Assembly (NCBI GenBank): GCA_003220985.1
Contig: QHTY01000194.1
Location: 1 to 12,990, forward strand
Source: Gemmatimonadota bacterium
GTDB taxonomy: Bacteria > Gemmatimonadota > Gemmatimonadetes > Gemmatimonadales > GWC2-71-9
DNA: 12,990 nt
Direction of reading: 5' to 3'
Under the pieces are notes generated by a model. The model worked only from the letters and a program-made list of their open reading frames with translations, was not told where the DNA came from and ran no database searches. A program made the translations under genes and the position numbers. Positions 1 through 8,125 of this stretch are shown here, one piece after another; within the stretch, counting starts at the first letter, position 1, and each line of letters opens with the position of its first letter.

Positions 1-2203
<2,203 letters not shown>

Positions 2204-2259
2204 ACGGTCTCGATAAGGCCTTGGCTATGTGCGGCTTGGCGACTACTTTCCGGGGCCCG
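2204..2259. promoter_or_regulatory. Very short divergent intergenic region between kinase and prs
   Basis: Only 56 bp (23 bp if prs starts at 2227) separate the two divergent start codons, so any promoters must overlap each other or lie inside the 5' ends of the opposite gene. No convincing -35/-10 pair could be picked by eye. An AAGG at 2215-2218 lies 8 nt before the alternative prs start at 2227. Confidence 0.3.
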
Positions 2260-3213
2260 ATGCGGGACCTGTCGTTGTCACGCAGCCAGTTGCTGCTCCT
2301 CGCCGGCACGGCCAATCGGCCCCTCGCCGAGGAGATGGGCCAGCATTTGGGACAGCCGCTGTGCGCGGTGACGATCAGGCGGTTCGCCGACGGCGAAATC
2401 TTCGTCAAGATCGACGAGAATGTCCGGGGACGGGATGTCTTCATCATCCAGTCCACCAATCAGCCCGGCGACAACTATCTGGAGCTGCTGCTTCTGATGG
2501 ATGCCGCGCGGCGGGCCAGCGCGGCGCGGATCACGGCCGTGCTCCCGTACTTCGGCTACGCGCGGCAGGATCGCAAAGACCAACCGCGCGTGGCGATCAG
2601 CGCCAAGCTGATGGCGAACCTGATCACGCACGCCGGCGCGGACCGGGTGCTGGGAATGGATTTCCATTCCCACCAGGTGCAGGGGTTCTTCGATATTCCG
2701 GTGGATCACCTGTACGCCGCGCCGGTATTCGTGAGCCACTACCGGACGAAGCATCTGCACGATCCGGTGGTCGTCGCGCCGGACGTCGGATCGGCGAAGA
2801 TGGCGCGCGGGTTCGCGAAGCGGCTCGACGCGTCGCTCGCGATCATCGACAAGCGGCGACCGTCGGCGAACATCGCCGAGGTCGTCAACGTCGTGGGCGA
2901 GGTGGAGAACAAGGACTGCCTCATCCCCGACGACATGATCGACACCGCGGGGACGATTTCGGAGGCGGCCGCGGCGCTGAAACGGCTGGGCGCCCGGCGC
3001 ATCTTTGCCTTCGCGACGCACGCGCTGCTCTCGGGGCCGGCGGTGGAGCGGCTCAGAGCCTCGCCGATCGAAGAAGTGACGGTGACGAACACGATCCACA
3101 TTCCGGACGAGCGGATCTTCGAGAAATTGAAAGTGTTGTCGATCGCGAGCCTGATGGCGAAGGCGATCGGCTACGAGCATTCGAATCAATCGGTGAGTTC
3201 GCTGTTCGACTGA
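2260..3213 (+). CDS. prs: Ribose-phosphate pyrophosphokinase (PRPP synthetase)
   Basis: Makes phosphoribosyl pyrophosphate from ribose-5-phosphate and ATP in the cytoplasm, feeding purine, pyrimidine, NAD, histidine and tryptophan synthesis. From ATG 2260 it is 317 residues, the usual class I length. It has RFADGEIFVKIDENVRG (41-57), the flexible loop YARQDRKDQPR (100-110), the signature MDFHSHQVQGFFDIPVD (133-149), IIDKRRP (195-201) and the PRPP-binding loop DDMIDTAGT (224-232). No key residue appears to be missing. Start choice is uncertain: 2260 places 11 residues before the conserved LLLLAG, close to the family norm, but has no clear Shine-Dalgarno. ATG 2227 has AAGG 8 nt upstream and would add 11 residues. 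TTG 2221 is also in frame. It heads the prs-rplY-pth-ychF run, with 35 bp to rplY. Confidence 0.96.
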   Translation: MRDLSLSRSQLLLLAGTANRPLAEEMGQHLGQPLCAVTIRRFADGEIFVKIDENVRGRDVFIIQSTNQPGDNYLELLLLMDAARRASAARITAVLPYFGYARQDRKDQPRVAISAKLMANLITHAGADRVLGMDFHSHQVQGFFDIPVDHLYAAPVFVSHYRTKHLHDPVVVAPDVGSAKMARGFAKRLDASLAIIDKRRPSANIAEVVNVVGEVENKDCLIPDDMIDTAGTISEAAAALKRLGARRIFAFATHALLSGPAVERLRASPIEEVTVTNTIHIPDERIFEKLKVLSIASLMAKAIGYEHSNQSVSSLFD

Positions 3214-3232
3214 CGAACGACGCACGACGCAC
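3212..3232. repeat. Tandem heptamer repeat (GACGCAC unit), copy A
   Basis: Three consecutive 7-bp units follow and overlap the prs stop codon: GACGAAC at 3212-3218, then GACGCAC at 3219-3225 and 3226-3232. The 17 bp at 3217-3233 recur as an exact reverse complement at 4515-4531, in the spacer between pth and ychF. The function is unknown. Confidence 0.7.
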
Positions 3233-3248
3233 GATAGAGGACTGACGT

Positions 3249-3977
3249 ATGGCACAGATGGTGACGCTCACCGCGACGACGCGGGAGAAAACGGGCAAAG
3301 GCGCGGCGCGGCAGGCGCGCTTCCAAAAGCAGGTTCCGGCGGTGATCTACGGCCACGGCCGGGCCACGCAGCCGCTGATGGTGGACGCGCTGGCGCTCGA
3401 GAAAGCGCTCACGGGCATCGAGCCCGAGAGCACCCTCATCGAGCTCACTGTGGACGGCAAGAAGGCGCGGACGCTGATTCGGGAGATCCAGCGCCATCCG
3501 CTGCGCCCCGACATCATCCACGTCGATTTCTACGAGATTCAGGCGCACGAGAAGGTCACGCTCAAGGTTCCCGTGCACCTCGTGGGCACCCCCGATGGCG
3601 TGCGCAACGCCGGCGGCGTGCTCGATCAGGTAACGCGCGAAGTCGAAATCGAAGTGCTTCCCGAGCACATTCCCGATCGTGTCGAGCTCGACGTCAGCGC
3701 CCTGAAGATCGGTGACTCGCTGCACACGCGTGACCTGACGATTGCGAACGCCGTGATCCTGACAGGTGCCGACCTGACGATCGCGACGGTGGTCCCGCCG
3801 CGCGCCGAGGAAGTTGCGGCGCCGACGCCGGAGGCCGCGACCGAGGTCGCCGAGCCCGAGCTCATCCGCAAGGTCCGCGAGGGTGAGGAAGGCGAAGCAG
3901 TCGAAGGGGCCCCGGCACCTGACGCCAAGGCCGCGCCTAAGCCTGAGGAGAAGCCCAAAGGCAAGAAGGAAGAGTAG
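3249..3977 (+). CDS. rplY: 50S ribosomal protein L25 (TL5/general stress protein CTC family)
   Basis: Binds 5S rRNA in the large ribosomal subunit. The 242-residue protein is the long, two-domain TL5/CTC form rather than the roughly 95-residue E. coli form. The N-terminal 5S-binding barrel spans about 1-95 (VTLTATTREKTGKGAARQAR, VPAVIYGHG at 29-37, HPLRPDIIHVDFYEI at 83-97). The C-terminal TL5 beta domain spans about 98-184 (VPVHLVGTPDGVRNAGGVLD at 108-126, ISALKIGDSLH-like LDVSALKIGDSLHTRDL at 147-163). From about 185 a low-complexity Ala/Glu/Pro/Lys tail runs to the end and finishes in KPKGKKEE; such tails are common and probably disordered. The start is well set by AGAGG at 3236-3240, 8 nt before ATG 3249. 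The stop lies 3 bp before the proposed CTG start of pth, and rplY-pth is a recurrent bacterial pairing. Confidence 0.97.
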   Translation: MAQMVTLTATTREKTGKGAARQARFQKQVPAVIYGHGRATQPLMVDALALEKALTGIEPESTLIELTVDGKKARTLIREIQRHPLRPDIIHVDFYEIQAHEKVTLKVPVHLVGTPDGVRNAGGVLDQVTREVEIEVLPEHIPDRVELDVSALKIGDSLHTRDLTIANAVILTGADLTIATVVPPRAEEVAAPTPEAATEVAEPELIRKVREGEEGEAVEGAPAPDAKAAPKPEEKPKGKKEE

Positions 3978-3980
3978 TCC

Positions 3981-4514
3981 CTGCGCGCGCTCGTCGGCCT
4001 GGGGAATCCCGGTCCGGAATACGCGGCGACGCGCCACAATGCCGGCTTTCTCCTGGCCGACGCCGTCGCCTCGCAGTGGCAGTTTCCTCCCTTCCGTCGC
4101 GCCGAGCGCGCGCGCGCGACGGAAGGCACGGCCCTCGGCGTTCCGGTGCGCATTCTCAAGCCCACGACGTTCATGAACCGCAGCGGGACCGCGCTCGCGT
4201 CATTGCGTGCCGACCCCGCGTTCACCCCGACGCGCGATCTGCTCATCCTCGTCGACGATTTCCAGATCCTGCTCGGCACATTCCGATTTCGCACGGAAGG
4301 ATCGGCCGGCGGGCACAACGGGCTCAAGAGCATCGAGAGCGCACTGCAATCCCAGCAGTACGCCCGGCTCCGCGTCGGCGTGGGACCACTACCGGAAGGC
4401 GCGCGAGACTGGTCGGAGTACGTGCTCGCCCCGTTTGAGCCGGCGGAGCTCGAACAGGTCGAGTCGTTGATGCCCCAGATGATCGAGGCCATCGAAAAGT
4501 GGCTGAAATCATGA
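3981..4514 (+). CDS. pth: Peptidyl-tRNA hydrolase, apparently with a CTG start
   Basis: Cleaves the ester bond of peptidyl-tRNAs that drop off ribosomes, recycling tRNA. The 177-residue product starts directly at the family N-terminus, (M)RALVGLGNPGPEYAATRHNAG. Residues matching the E. coli active site are present: N9, H19, D93 in VDDFQ, and N113 in SAGGHNGLKS; TTFMNRSG (62-69) is also conserved. The frame is closed by the rplY TAG at 3975-3977. The only codons before the conserved core are TCC CTG CGC GCG, so no ATG, GTG or TTG is available and CTG at 3981 is the best start. AAGGA at 3966-3970 lies 10 nt upstream and can serve as its ribosome site. A start at GTG 4146 would remove H19 and N9 and give a non-functional fragment. 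Function is very secure, the start codon less so. Length is slightly below the usual 185-195. Confidence 0.95.
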   Translation: MRALVGLGNPGPEYAATRHNAGFLLADAVASQWQFPPFRRAERARATEGTALGVPVRILKPTTFMNRSGTALASLRADPAFTPTRDLLILVDDFQILLGTFRFRTEGSAGGHNGLKSIESALQSQQYARLRVGVGPLPEGARDWSEYVLAPFEPAELEQVESLMPQMIEAIEKWLKS

Positions 4515-4515
4515 C

Positions 4516-4543
4516 GTGCGTCGTGCGTCGTGCGTGGTGCGTG
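4516..4543. repeat. Tandem heptamer repeat (GTGCGTC/G unit), copy B
   Basis: Four back-to-back 7-bp units fill the pth-ychF spacer: GTGCGTC at 4516-4522 and 4523-4529, then GTGCGTG at 4530-4536 and 4537-4543. They end 2 bp before the ychF ATG. The unit is the reverse complement of the GACGCAC repeat downstream of prs, with 17 bp (4515-4531) matching exactly. Confidence 0.75.
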
Positions 4544-4545
4544 GT

Positions 4546-5655
4546 ATGCTCCGCTTAGGGATTGTCGGGCTCCCCAACGTGGGGAAGTCGACGCTGTTCA
4601 ACGCGCTGACGTCGTCAAAGGCGGCGGCCGCGGAGAACTACCCGTTCTGCACCGTGGAGCCGAACGTCGGGGTGGTCGAGGTCCCCGATCCGCGGCTCGA
4701 GAAGTTGAACGAGGTCGTCAAACCCAAACGCAAAATCCCCGCCGTCGTGGAGTTCGTGGACATCGCCGGCCTCGTGAAGGGTGCCTCGCAGGGCGAAGGG
4801 CTCGGCAACCAGTTCCTCTCGCACATTCGCGAAGTCGACGCCGTGGTACATGTGATTCGCTGCTTCGAGGATCCCGACGTGGTCCACGTGATGGGACCGG
4901 TCGATCCCGTGCGCGATCACGACGTGATCACCAGTGAGCTGGCGCTGGCCGATCTGGCGGTGGTCGAGCGCCGGCTCGACAAGACGCGCAAATCAGCGCG
5001 GGCGGGCGACAAGGAGGCGCAGCAGGAGCTCGTCTTGCTCGAGCGTGTCGTGCAGGAGTTGAACGCAGGCCGCGGGGCGCGAGAAGCGGGCGAGAACACC
5101 GATGCGATCAAGTTCTTGCGCACGCTCGGGCTGCTCACCGCCAAGCCGATCCTCTACGCCGCCAACGTGAACGAGGACGATCTCGCCACGGGGGGGAGCG
5201 GCGGCAAATGGATCGAGAAGCTCCGCGTGGCGGTGCAGAGCCACCACGAAGAAGCGGAGATCGTCTCCTTCTCCGCCAAGTTCGAAGCCGAGCTCGGCGA
5301 GCTGACCGGTGAGGAGCGCCGCGAGTATCTCGCCAGCGCGGGCGTCTCAGAGCCGGGACTCGACCGCCTGATTCACGCGGGCTACCGGCTGCTTGGCCTT
5401 CAAACGTTTTTTACCGTCGGCGAAAACGAGGTGCGCGCGTGGACGATGCACCGCGGCGACACGGCGTTTGCCGCGGCCGGCGAGATCCACTCCGATTTCC
5501 AGCGTGGATTCATCCGGGCGGAAACGGTGGGCTACAACGAGTTTGTGAAGGCGGGCAGCTACAAGGTCGCCCGCGAACAAGGCCTGGTACGCAGTGAAGG
5601 ACGCGACTACGTGGTGAAAGACGGCGACATCCTACTGTTCCGCTTCAACGTCTAG
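4546..5655 (+). CDS. ychF: Redox/ribosome-associated ATPase YchF (Obg-like, OLA1 family)
   Basis: Universal TRAFAC-class P-loop protein that binds ATP rather than GTP, associates with ribosomes and modulates translation and stress responses. The 369-residue product has G1 GLPNVGKST (8-16), switch II DIAGLVKGASQGEGLGNQFL (72-91), the family histidine H114 in VVHVMG, and the NVNE motif (207-210) that replaces the GTPase NKxD and explains ATP preference. A coiled helical insert spans about 130-180, and the C-terminal TGS domain spans about 285-369 (FFTVGENEVRAWT, HSDFQRGFIRAETV). The start at ATG 4546 gives MLRLGIVGLPNVGKS, as in the family; an upstream GTG at 4516 would only translate the heptamer repeat. 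A glycine insertion (GGSGG, 216-220) is encoded partly by a run of seven G. Its stop is shared with the convergent gene in CTAG at 5652-5655. Confidence 0.97.
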   Translation: MLRLGIVGLPNVGKSTLFNALTSSKAAAAENYPFCTVEPNVGVVEVPDPRLEKLNEVVKPKRKIPAVVEFVDIAGLVKGASQGEGLGNQFLSHIREVDAVVHVIRCFEDPDVVHVMGPVDPVRDHDVITSELALADLAVVERRLDKTRKSARAGDKEAQQELVLLERVVQELNAGRGAREAGENTDAIKFLRTLGLLTAKPILYAANVNEDDLATGGSGGKWIEKLRVAVQSHHEEAEIVSFSAKFEAELGELTGEERREYLASAGVSEPGLDRLIHAGYRLLGLQTFFTVGENEVRAWTMHRGDTAFAAAGEIHSDFQRGFIRAETVGYNEFVKAGSYKVAREQGLVRSEGRDYVVKDGDILLFRFNV

Positions 5656-6407
5656 CGCGTCCAGATCTCCACGAGCCCGCATGAGCCTGCGGCGGGAAGC
5701 CCCGTGCCCATCCAGGTCGAGGAACCCGGTCGCGACTGGATCGACCGGCTCAGATCGGCCGGCGGCACCCCGCGATAGACTTCGACCCCGGCGACATCGG
5801 ACACCGTGATCTGATCGTAATCCATCTCACGCTGGGCAACTCCGTCCACGCTGATCGGCACCGCGCAGAGGATGCCACGCGCAAATCGCGTCGGAATACA
5901 CTCTAGATGCCGGAAGCAGCGGGTCACGATGCCTTCCATCGTCAGGAGCCCACTGAGCTTCGCGAGCCGCGCCCGGGCGAGGTCCTCGCGGGTGAAAAAG
6001 TGTGCAAAGCCGCGGTAGGTCCGCCGCCGCTCGTAGAACCCGGCCAGATCGCGCCAGAGGTTGGGTTGCCGCGCTTCCACCACGATCGGATCGAGATCGA
6101 CGGCATCGACATCGAGGACCACCGCGATCCGTTTGGTGTGATCGGCATCCAGCGTGAAAACGAAGTCCTGGGTCTCGCGCCCTTCGTAGGAGACGCGGAT
6201 GGCGTGCCGTCCGGTGGGGAGGCCGGCGAGCTCAAACCCGCCGGTCGAGTCGGTGACCACGAACTTGTGCACTTCCGGCGCCGAGATCATCACGCCGGCA
6301 ATCGGCAGCCCATTGAAGGAAGAGATCGCCGAGCCGTGAATCCGGCCGGTGGTGTCCGCCTGCACCTGCAGTAACGAGGCAATGATCGCGGCGGTGACCA
6401 GCTGCAT
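5652..6407 (-). CDS. Secreted carboxypeptidase-regulatory-like / plug-like domain protein
   Basis: The 251-residue product has a hydrophobic N-terminal signal sequence (MQLVTAAIIASLLQVQA, likely cut near residue 17), so it acts in the periplasm or at the outer membrane. Residues 20-110 match the carboxypeptidase regulatory-like beta-sandwich (GRIHGSAISS...PIAGVMI; TDSTGGFELAGLPTGRHAIR), the module that also precedes TonB-dependent receptors. Residues 112-251 resemble a receptor plug fragment (VPISVDGVAQ, VSDVAGVEVYRG) and finish in CGLVEIWTR. No transmembrane barrel follows, so this is a stand-alone plug-like protein, not a full receptor. Four cysteines (164, 170, 181, 243) could form two disulfides. 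I have seen similar small proteins with this ending in Gemmatimonadota, where they are of unknown function. It is convergent with ychF and divergent from rpsF. The ribosome site is weak. Confidence 0.82.
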   Translation of the reverse strand: MQLVTAAIIASLLQVQADTTGRIHGSAISSFNGLPIAGVMISAPEVHKFVVTDSTGGFELAGLPTGRHAIRVSYEGRETQDFVFTLDADHTKRIAVVLDVDAVDLDPIVVEARQPNLWRDLAGFYERRRTYRGFAHFFTREDLARARLAKLSGLLTMEGIVTRCFRHLECIPTRFARGILCAVPISVDGVAQREMDYDQITVSDVAGVEVYRGVPPADLSRSIQSRPGSSTWMGTGLPAAGSCGLVEIWTR

Positions 6408-6423
6408 ATCGCTCTACAATACC

Positions 6424-6463
6424 ACGCCGTGGCACACCTTTCCACGCCTTTACACGCCGTTTA
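6424..6463. repeat. Four ACRCC motifs at exact 10-bp spacing upstream of rpsF
   Basis: ACGCC at 6424-6428, ACACC at 6434-6438, ACGCC at 6444-6448 and ACGCC at 6454-6458 are spaced by exactly one helical turn. They lie between the divergent secreted-protein gene and rpsF. Two tandem TTTAGC hexamers follow directly (6460-6471). The array could be a protein-binding site on one face of the DNA, or simple low-complexity sequence. Confidence 0.5.
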
Positions 6464-6479
6464 GCTTTAGCCGCACAAT
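6449..6479 (+). promoter_or_regulatory. Tentative promoter for the rpsF operon
   Basis: TTTACA at 6449-6454 matches a sigma-70 -35 box at five of six positions, and CACAAT at 6474-6479 matches a -10 box at four of six. The 19-bp spacing is longer than ideal. It overlaps the 10-bp phased repeat. This is the best pair visible in the 128-bp gap, but it is weak. Confidence 0.22.
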
Positions 6480-6488
6480 TCCCCTACT

Positions 6489-6535
6489 CGGTGCCTTCCA
6501 CCGCACCGGGTCACCTATGACCAAAGGGAGGTGGC
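6489..6535 (+). promoter_or_regulatory. rpsF leader with two hairpins; the second sequesters the Shine-Dalgarno (candidate S6:S18 autoregulatory element)
   Basis: Hairpin 1 pairs CGGTG (6489-6493) with CACCG (6499-6503) around a 5-nt loop. Hairpin 2 pairs GTCACCT (6510-6516) with AGGTGGC (6529-6535) as seven consecutive pairs, one of them a T-G wobble, around a 12-nt loop. The 3' strand of hairpin 2 contains part of the ribosome site GGGAGG (6526-6531) and ends at the base before ATG 6536. In several bacteria the S6:S18 complex is known to bind an rpsF leader and repress translation. Pairing is seen directly; the regulatory role is inferred. Confidence 0.45.
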
Positions 6536-6898
6536 ATGAATCGTCGGTACGAGACGGTCTACATCTTTGACAGTGCCCTGGACGAGCCGGCAATCACCGA
6601 AAAACTCAACCGCTTTCACGCCCTCCTGACGAAAGACGGCAAGGGCACGCTGTCGAACGTGTCCCATTGGGGCAAGCGGACGATGGCGTACAAGATCAAG
6701 AAGAAAGACACGGGCTACTACGTGGTCGCCGAGTTCCAGGCGACCGGCGATCTGTTGCCCGAGTATGAGCGCGCCGTGAAGCTCGATGAAGGTGTGCTGC
6801 GCTACATGTGCGTCGAGGCGTCGCGCGAGCAGCCGAAGCCGGTGGTGGCGGCGGTGGTCGCGCCGGAGGAAGACGAGCTGGAAGAGGAGGAAGCGTGA
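6536..6898 (+). CDS. rpsF: 30S ribosomal protein S6
   Basis: Component of the small-subunit platform that binds as a heterodimer with S18 next to 16S helix 22/23. The 120-residue product has the S6 ferredoxin-like fold sequence: RYETVYIFDSALDE near the N-terminus, NVSHWGKRTMAYKIKKKDTGYYVVAEF in the middle and LDEGVLRYMCVEA near the end. It is followed by an acidic tail (EEDELEEEEA), also seen on S6 in other species. The start is secured by GGGAGG at 6526-6531, just before ATG 6536. The stop overlaps the rpsR start as GTGA (6895-6898), and the codons of the acidic tail provide the rpsR ribosome site. It is the first gene of the rpsF-rpsR-DUF2232-rplI cluster. Unlike in many bacteria, ssb does not lie between rpsF and rpsR. 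Confidence 0.97.
   Translation: MNRRYETVYIFDSALDEPAITEKLNRFHALLTKDGKGTLSNVSHWGKRTMAYKIKKKDTGYYVVAEFQATGDLLPEYERAVKLDEGVLRYMCVEASREQPKPVVAAVVAPEEDELEEEEA
6884..6890 (+). promoter_or_regulatory. Strong Shine-Dalgarno for rpsR inside the rpsF tail codons
   Basis: GAGGAGG sits 4 nt before GTG 6895 and supports that start over an in-frame GTG at 6808, which would overlap rpsF by 91 bp. The same bases encode part of the Glu-rich S6 tail. Confidence 0.7.
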
Positions 6899-7116
6899 GA
6901 CGTCCCGCCAAGACCTGCCCCGTGTGCGAATCCGGCGCGCGCGTGCTCGACTACAAAGACGACCGGACATTGAGCCGCTTTCTCACTGAACGCGGCAAGA
7001 TTCTGCCCAGCCGTTTGTCGGGTATGTGTGCGCGGCACCAGCGGCAGCTCGCGACGGCGATCAAGCGCGCGCGGCAGCTCGCCTTGATTCCGTACATCAA
7101 GGGTCACACCGCATAA
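6895..7116 (+). CDS. rpsR: 30S ribosomal protein S18, zinc-binding (C+) form
   Basis: Partner of S6 in the platform of the small subunit. The product is 73 residues, typical for S18, with conserved LDYKDDRTL, ERGKILPSRLSG and CARHQRQLATAIKRARQLALIPY. It keeps CPVC near residues 8-11 and CARH near 45-48, i.e. the CxxC...CxxH set that marks the zinc-binding C+ type rather than the cysteine-free E. coli type. It starts at GTG 6895, overlapping the rpsF TGA by 3 bases (GTGA), with GAGGAGG upstream, so translational coupling is likely. Its TAA (7114-7116) is part of ATAA, which seems to contain the start of the next gene. Confidence 0.96.
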   Translation: MRRPAKTCPVCESGARVLDYKDDRTLSRFLTERGKILPSRLSGMCARHQRQLATAIKRARQLALIPYIKGHTA

Positions 7117-8114
7117 ACACGAAACCGTCGTGGTGGCGCCTGCTCCTGGCGCTGGTCGCGTTCGTGCTCTGGGCGCCCCCGAGTCTGGTCGGTCTGCCCT
7201 GCGCGGCGTTGTTGATCCTCACGCCCGCGTCCGACCAGCCGTCCGGATGGTCGCAGCCGATCGCGGGCGCGATCGGCGCCGTGAGTGTCGCGCTGCTGGT
7301 CATCGGCGGCGGGAGCGGCGGTCGCCTGGGGGCCGTGACGAGCGCGTACATCGTGCTCACGACCGCGGCGTTCGTGTCGTTGGTGTTGCTCCGTCCCGAC
7401 GCCCCGCTCCGCCAGGCGTTGCGATCGGTGGTGGCCGCTGGTCTCGCGTGCGCGCTGCTGATCGCGGTGATGTGGGGATCGGAGGCGTGGGGCGGTCTCG
7501 CCTGGGAAGCGACGCGCCAGGCGAGCAGCGCGATGCGGGCGATTGTGGAAGTCGCGCCCGACGCGTTCCCCATCTACGAGCCGGTGGTGCGGTTCATCAG
7601 TCTCACCTGGCCTGGGATGCTGGCGCTGCAAACGCTCGCTGGGCTTACGCTCGCGTGGCAGCTGCATGTGCGAATCGCAACGACCGGGAGCGGAGCCGGG
7701 GCAGCGGACGGGGCGGGGGCCGCGGGGGCGGCTGGGGCGGGGTTGGCGCGCGCGCCACTCACGCGGTTCAAGGACTTCAACCTCGGCGACGGCTGGGTGT
7801 GGGGCATCATCGCCTGGTTGGGCGTGCTGATCCTGCCGGTCTCGAGCTCGCTGCACATCGCGGGAACGAATGTGGGGCTCGTCGCGGGCACGCTCTACGT
7901 GCTCCGCGGCGCGGCGATCGTCGCGACCTTCGCCGAGGCGTTCGGCGTCTCGGCGGTCGCGCTGGTCCTCATGGCCGCCGCGGCGGCGGCGCTGGCCGTC
8001 CCGCTGTTGTTCGTGCTCCCGGGGCTGTGCACGCTCGGCATTACCGATACGTGGTACCAATACCGGCGCCGCCTCGCGGAAGCCCGCGAGCGGCAGCGGT
8101 CCAATACAACTTGA
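7113..8114 (+). CDS. DUF2232-type polytopic membrane protein, start codon non-canonical or unresolved
   Basis: The product is about 333 residues with roughly eight hydrophobic segments (near 8-36, 49-66, 74-94, 103-122, 160-183, 228-245, 250-275, 279-305, counted from 7113), an integral inner-membrane protein. FKDFNLGDGWVWGIIAWLGV (219-238) and the position between rpsR and rplI match the DUF2232 (YybS-like) family, whose role is unknown. A Gly/Ala loop (190-213) is low complexity. Strong G/C third-position codons run from about 7122, yet no ATG, GTG or TTG lies in frame between 7026 and 7164. ATA at 7113 overlaps the rpsR stop as ATAA and has AAGGG at 7099-7103 upstream. One change (ATGA to ATAA) from a classic overlap would explain it. 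GTG 7026 would overlap rpsR by 91 bp; GTG 7164 would cut the first membrane segment. The stop TGA overlaps the rplI ribosome site. Confidence 0.8.
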   Translation: MNTKPSWWRLLLALVAFVLWAPPSLVGLPCAALLILTPASDQPSGWSQPIAGAIGAVSVALLVIGGGSGGRLGAVTSAYIVLTTAAFVSLVLLRPDAPLRQALRSVVAAGLACALLIAVMWGSEAWGGLAWEATRQASSAMRAIVEVAPDAFPIYEPVVRFISLTWPGMLALQTLAGLTLAWQLHVRIATTGSGAGAADGAGAAGAAGAGLARAPLTRFKDFNLGDGWVWGIIAWLGVLILPVSSSLHIAGTNVGLVAGTLYVLRGAAIVATFAEAFGVSAVALVLMAAAAAALAVPLLFVLPGLCTLGITDTWYQYRRRLAEARERQRSNTT

Positions 8115-8125
8115 GGGCTCAAGCG

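Noticed and set aside
2278..3255. Long minus-strand open frame opposite prs (325 codons)
   Set aside because: Antisense shadow of a clearly identified prs gene in GC-rich DNA; the translation is low-complexity Arg/His-rich with no family match.
3186..4037. Minus-strand open frame opposite rplY (283 codons)
   Set aside because: Shadow of rplY; Arg-rich, and its ends fall in unrelated sequence.
4146..4514. Shorter pth starting at GTG 4146
   Set aside because: Would delete the conserved N-terminus with N9 and H19; the same frame encodes the complete family sequence from 3981.
5190..5196. Run of seven G in ychF as a possible phase-variation site
   Set aside because: Short, inside a housekeeping gene, and encodes a glycine loop; more likely ordinary GC-rich variation.
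6808..6894. Upstream GTG start for rpsR
   Set aside because: Would overlap rpsF by 91 bp with a Gly/Arg-rich extension; GTG 6895 has GAGGAGG upstream and fits S18 length.
7684..7750. G-rich low-complexity stretch as a possible structural DNA element
   Set aside because: It encodes the Gly/Ala loop of the membrane protein with consistent codon phase; no need to invoke another function.
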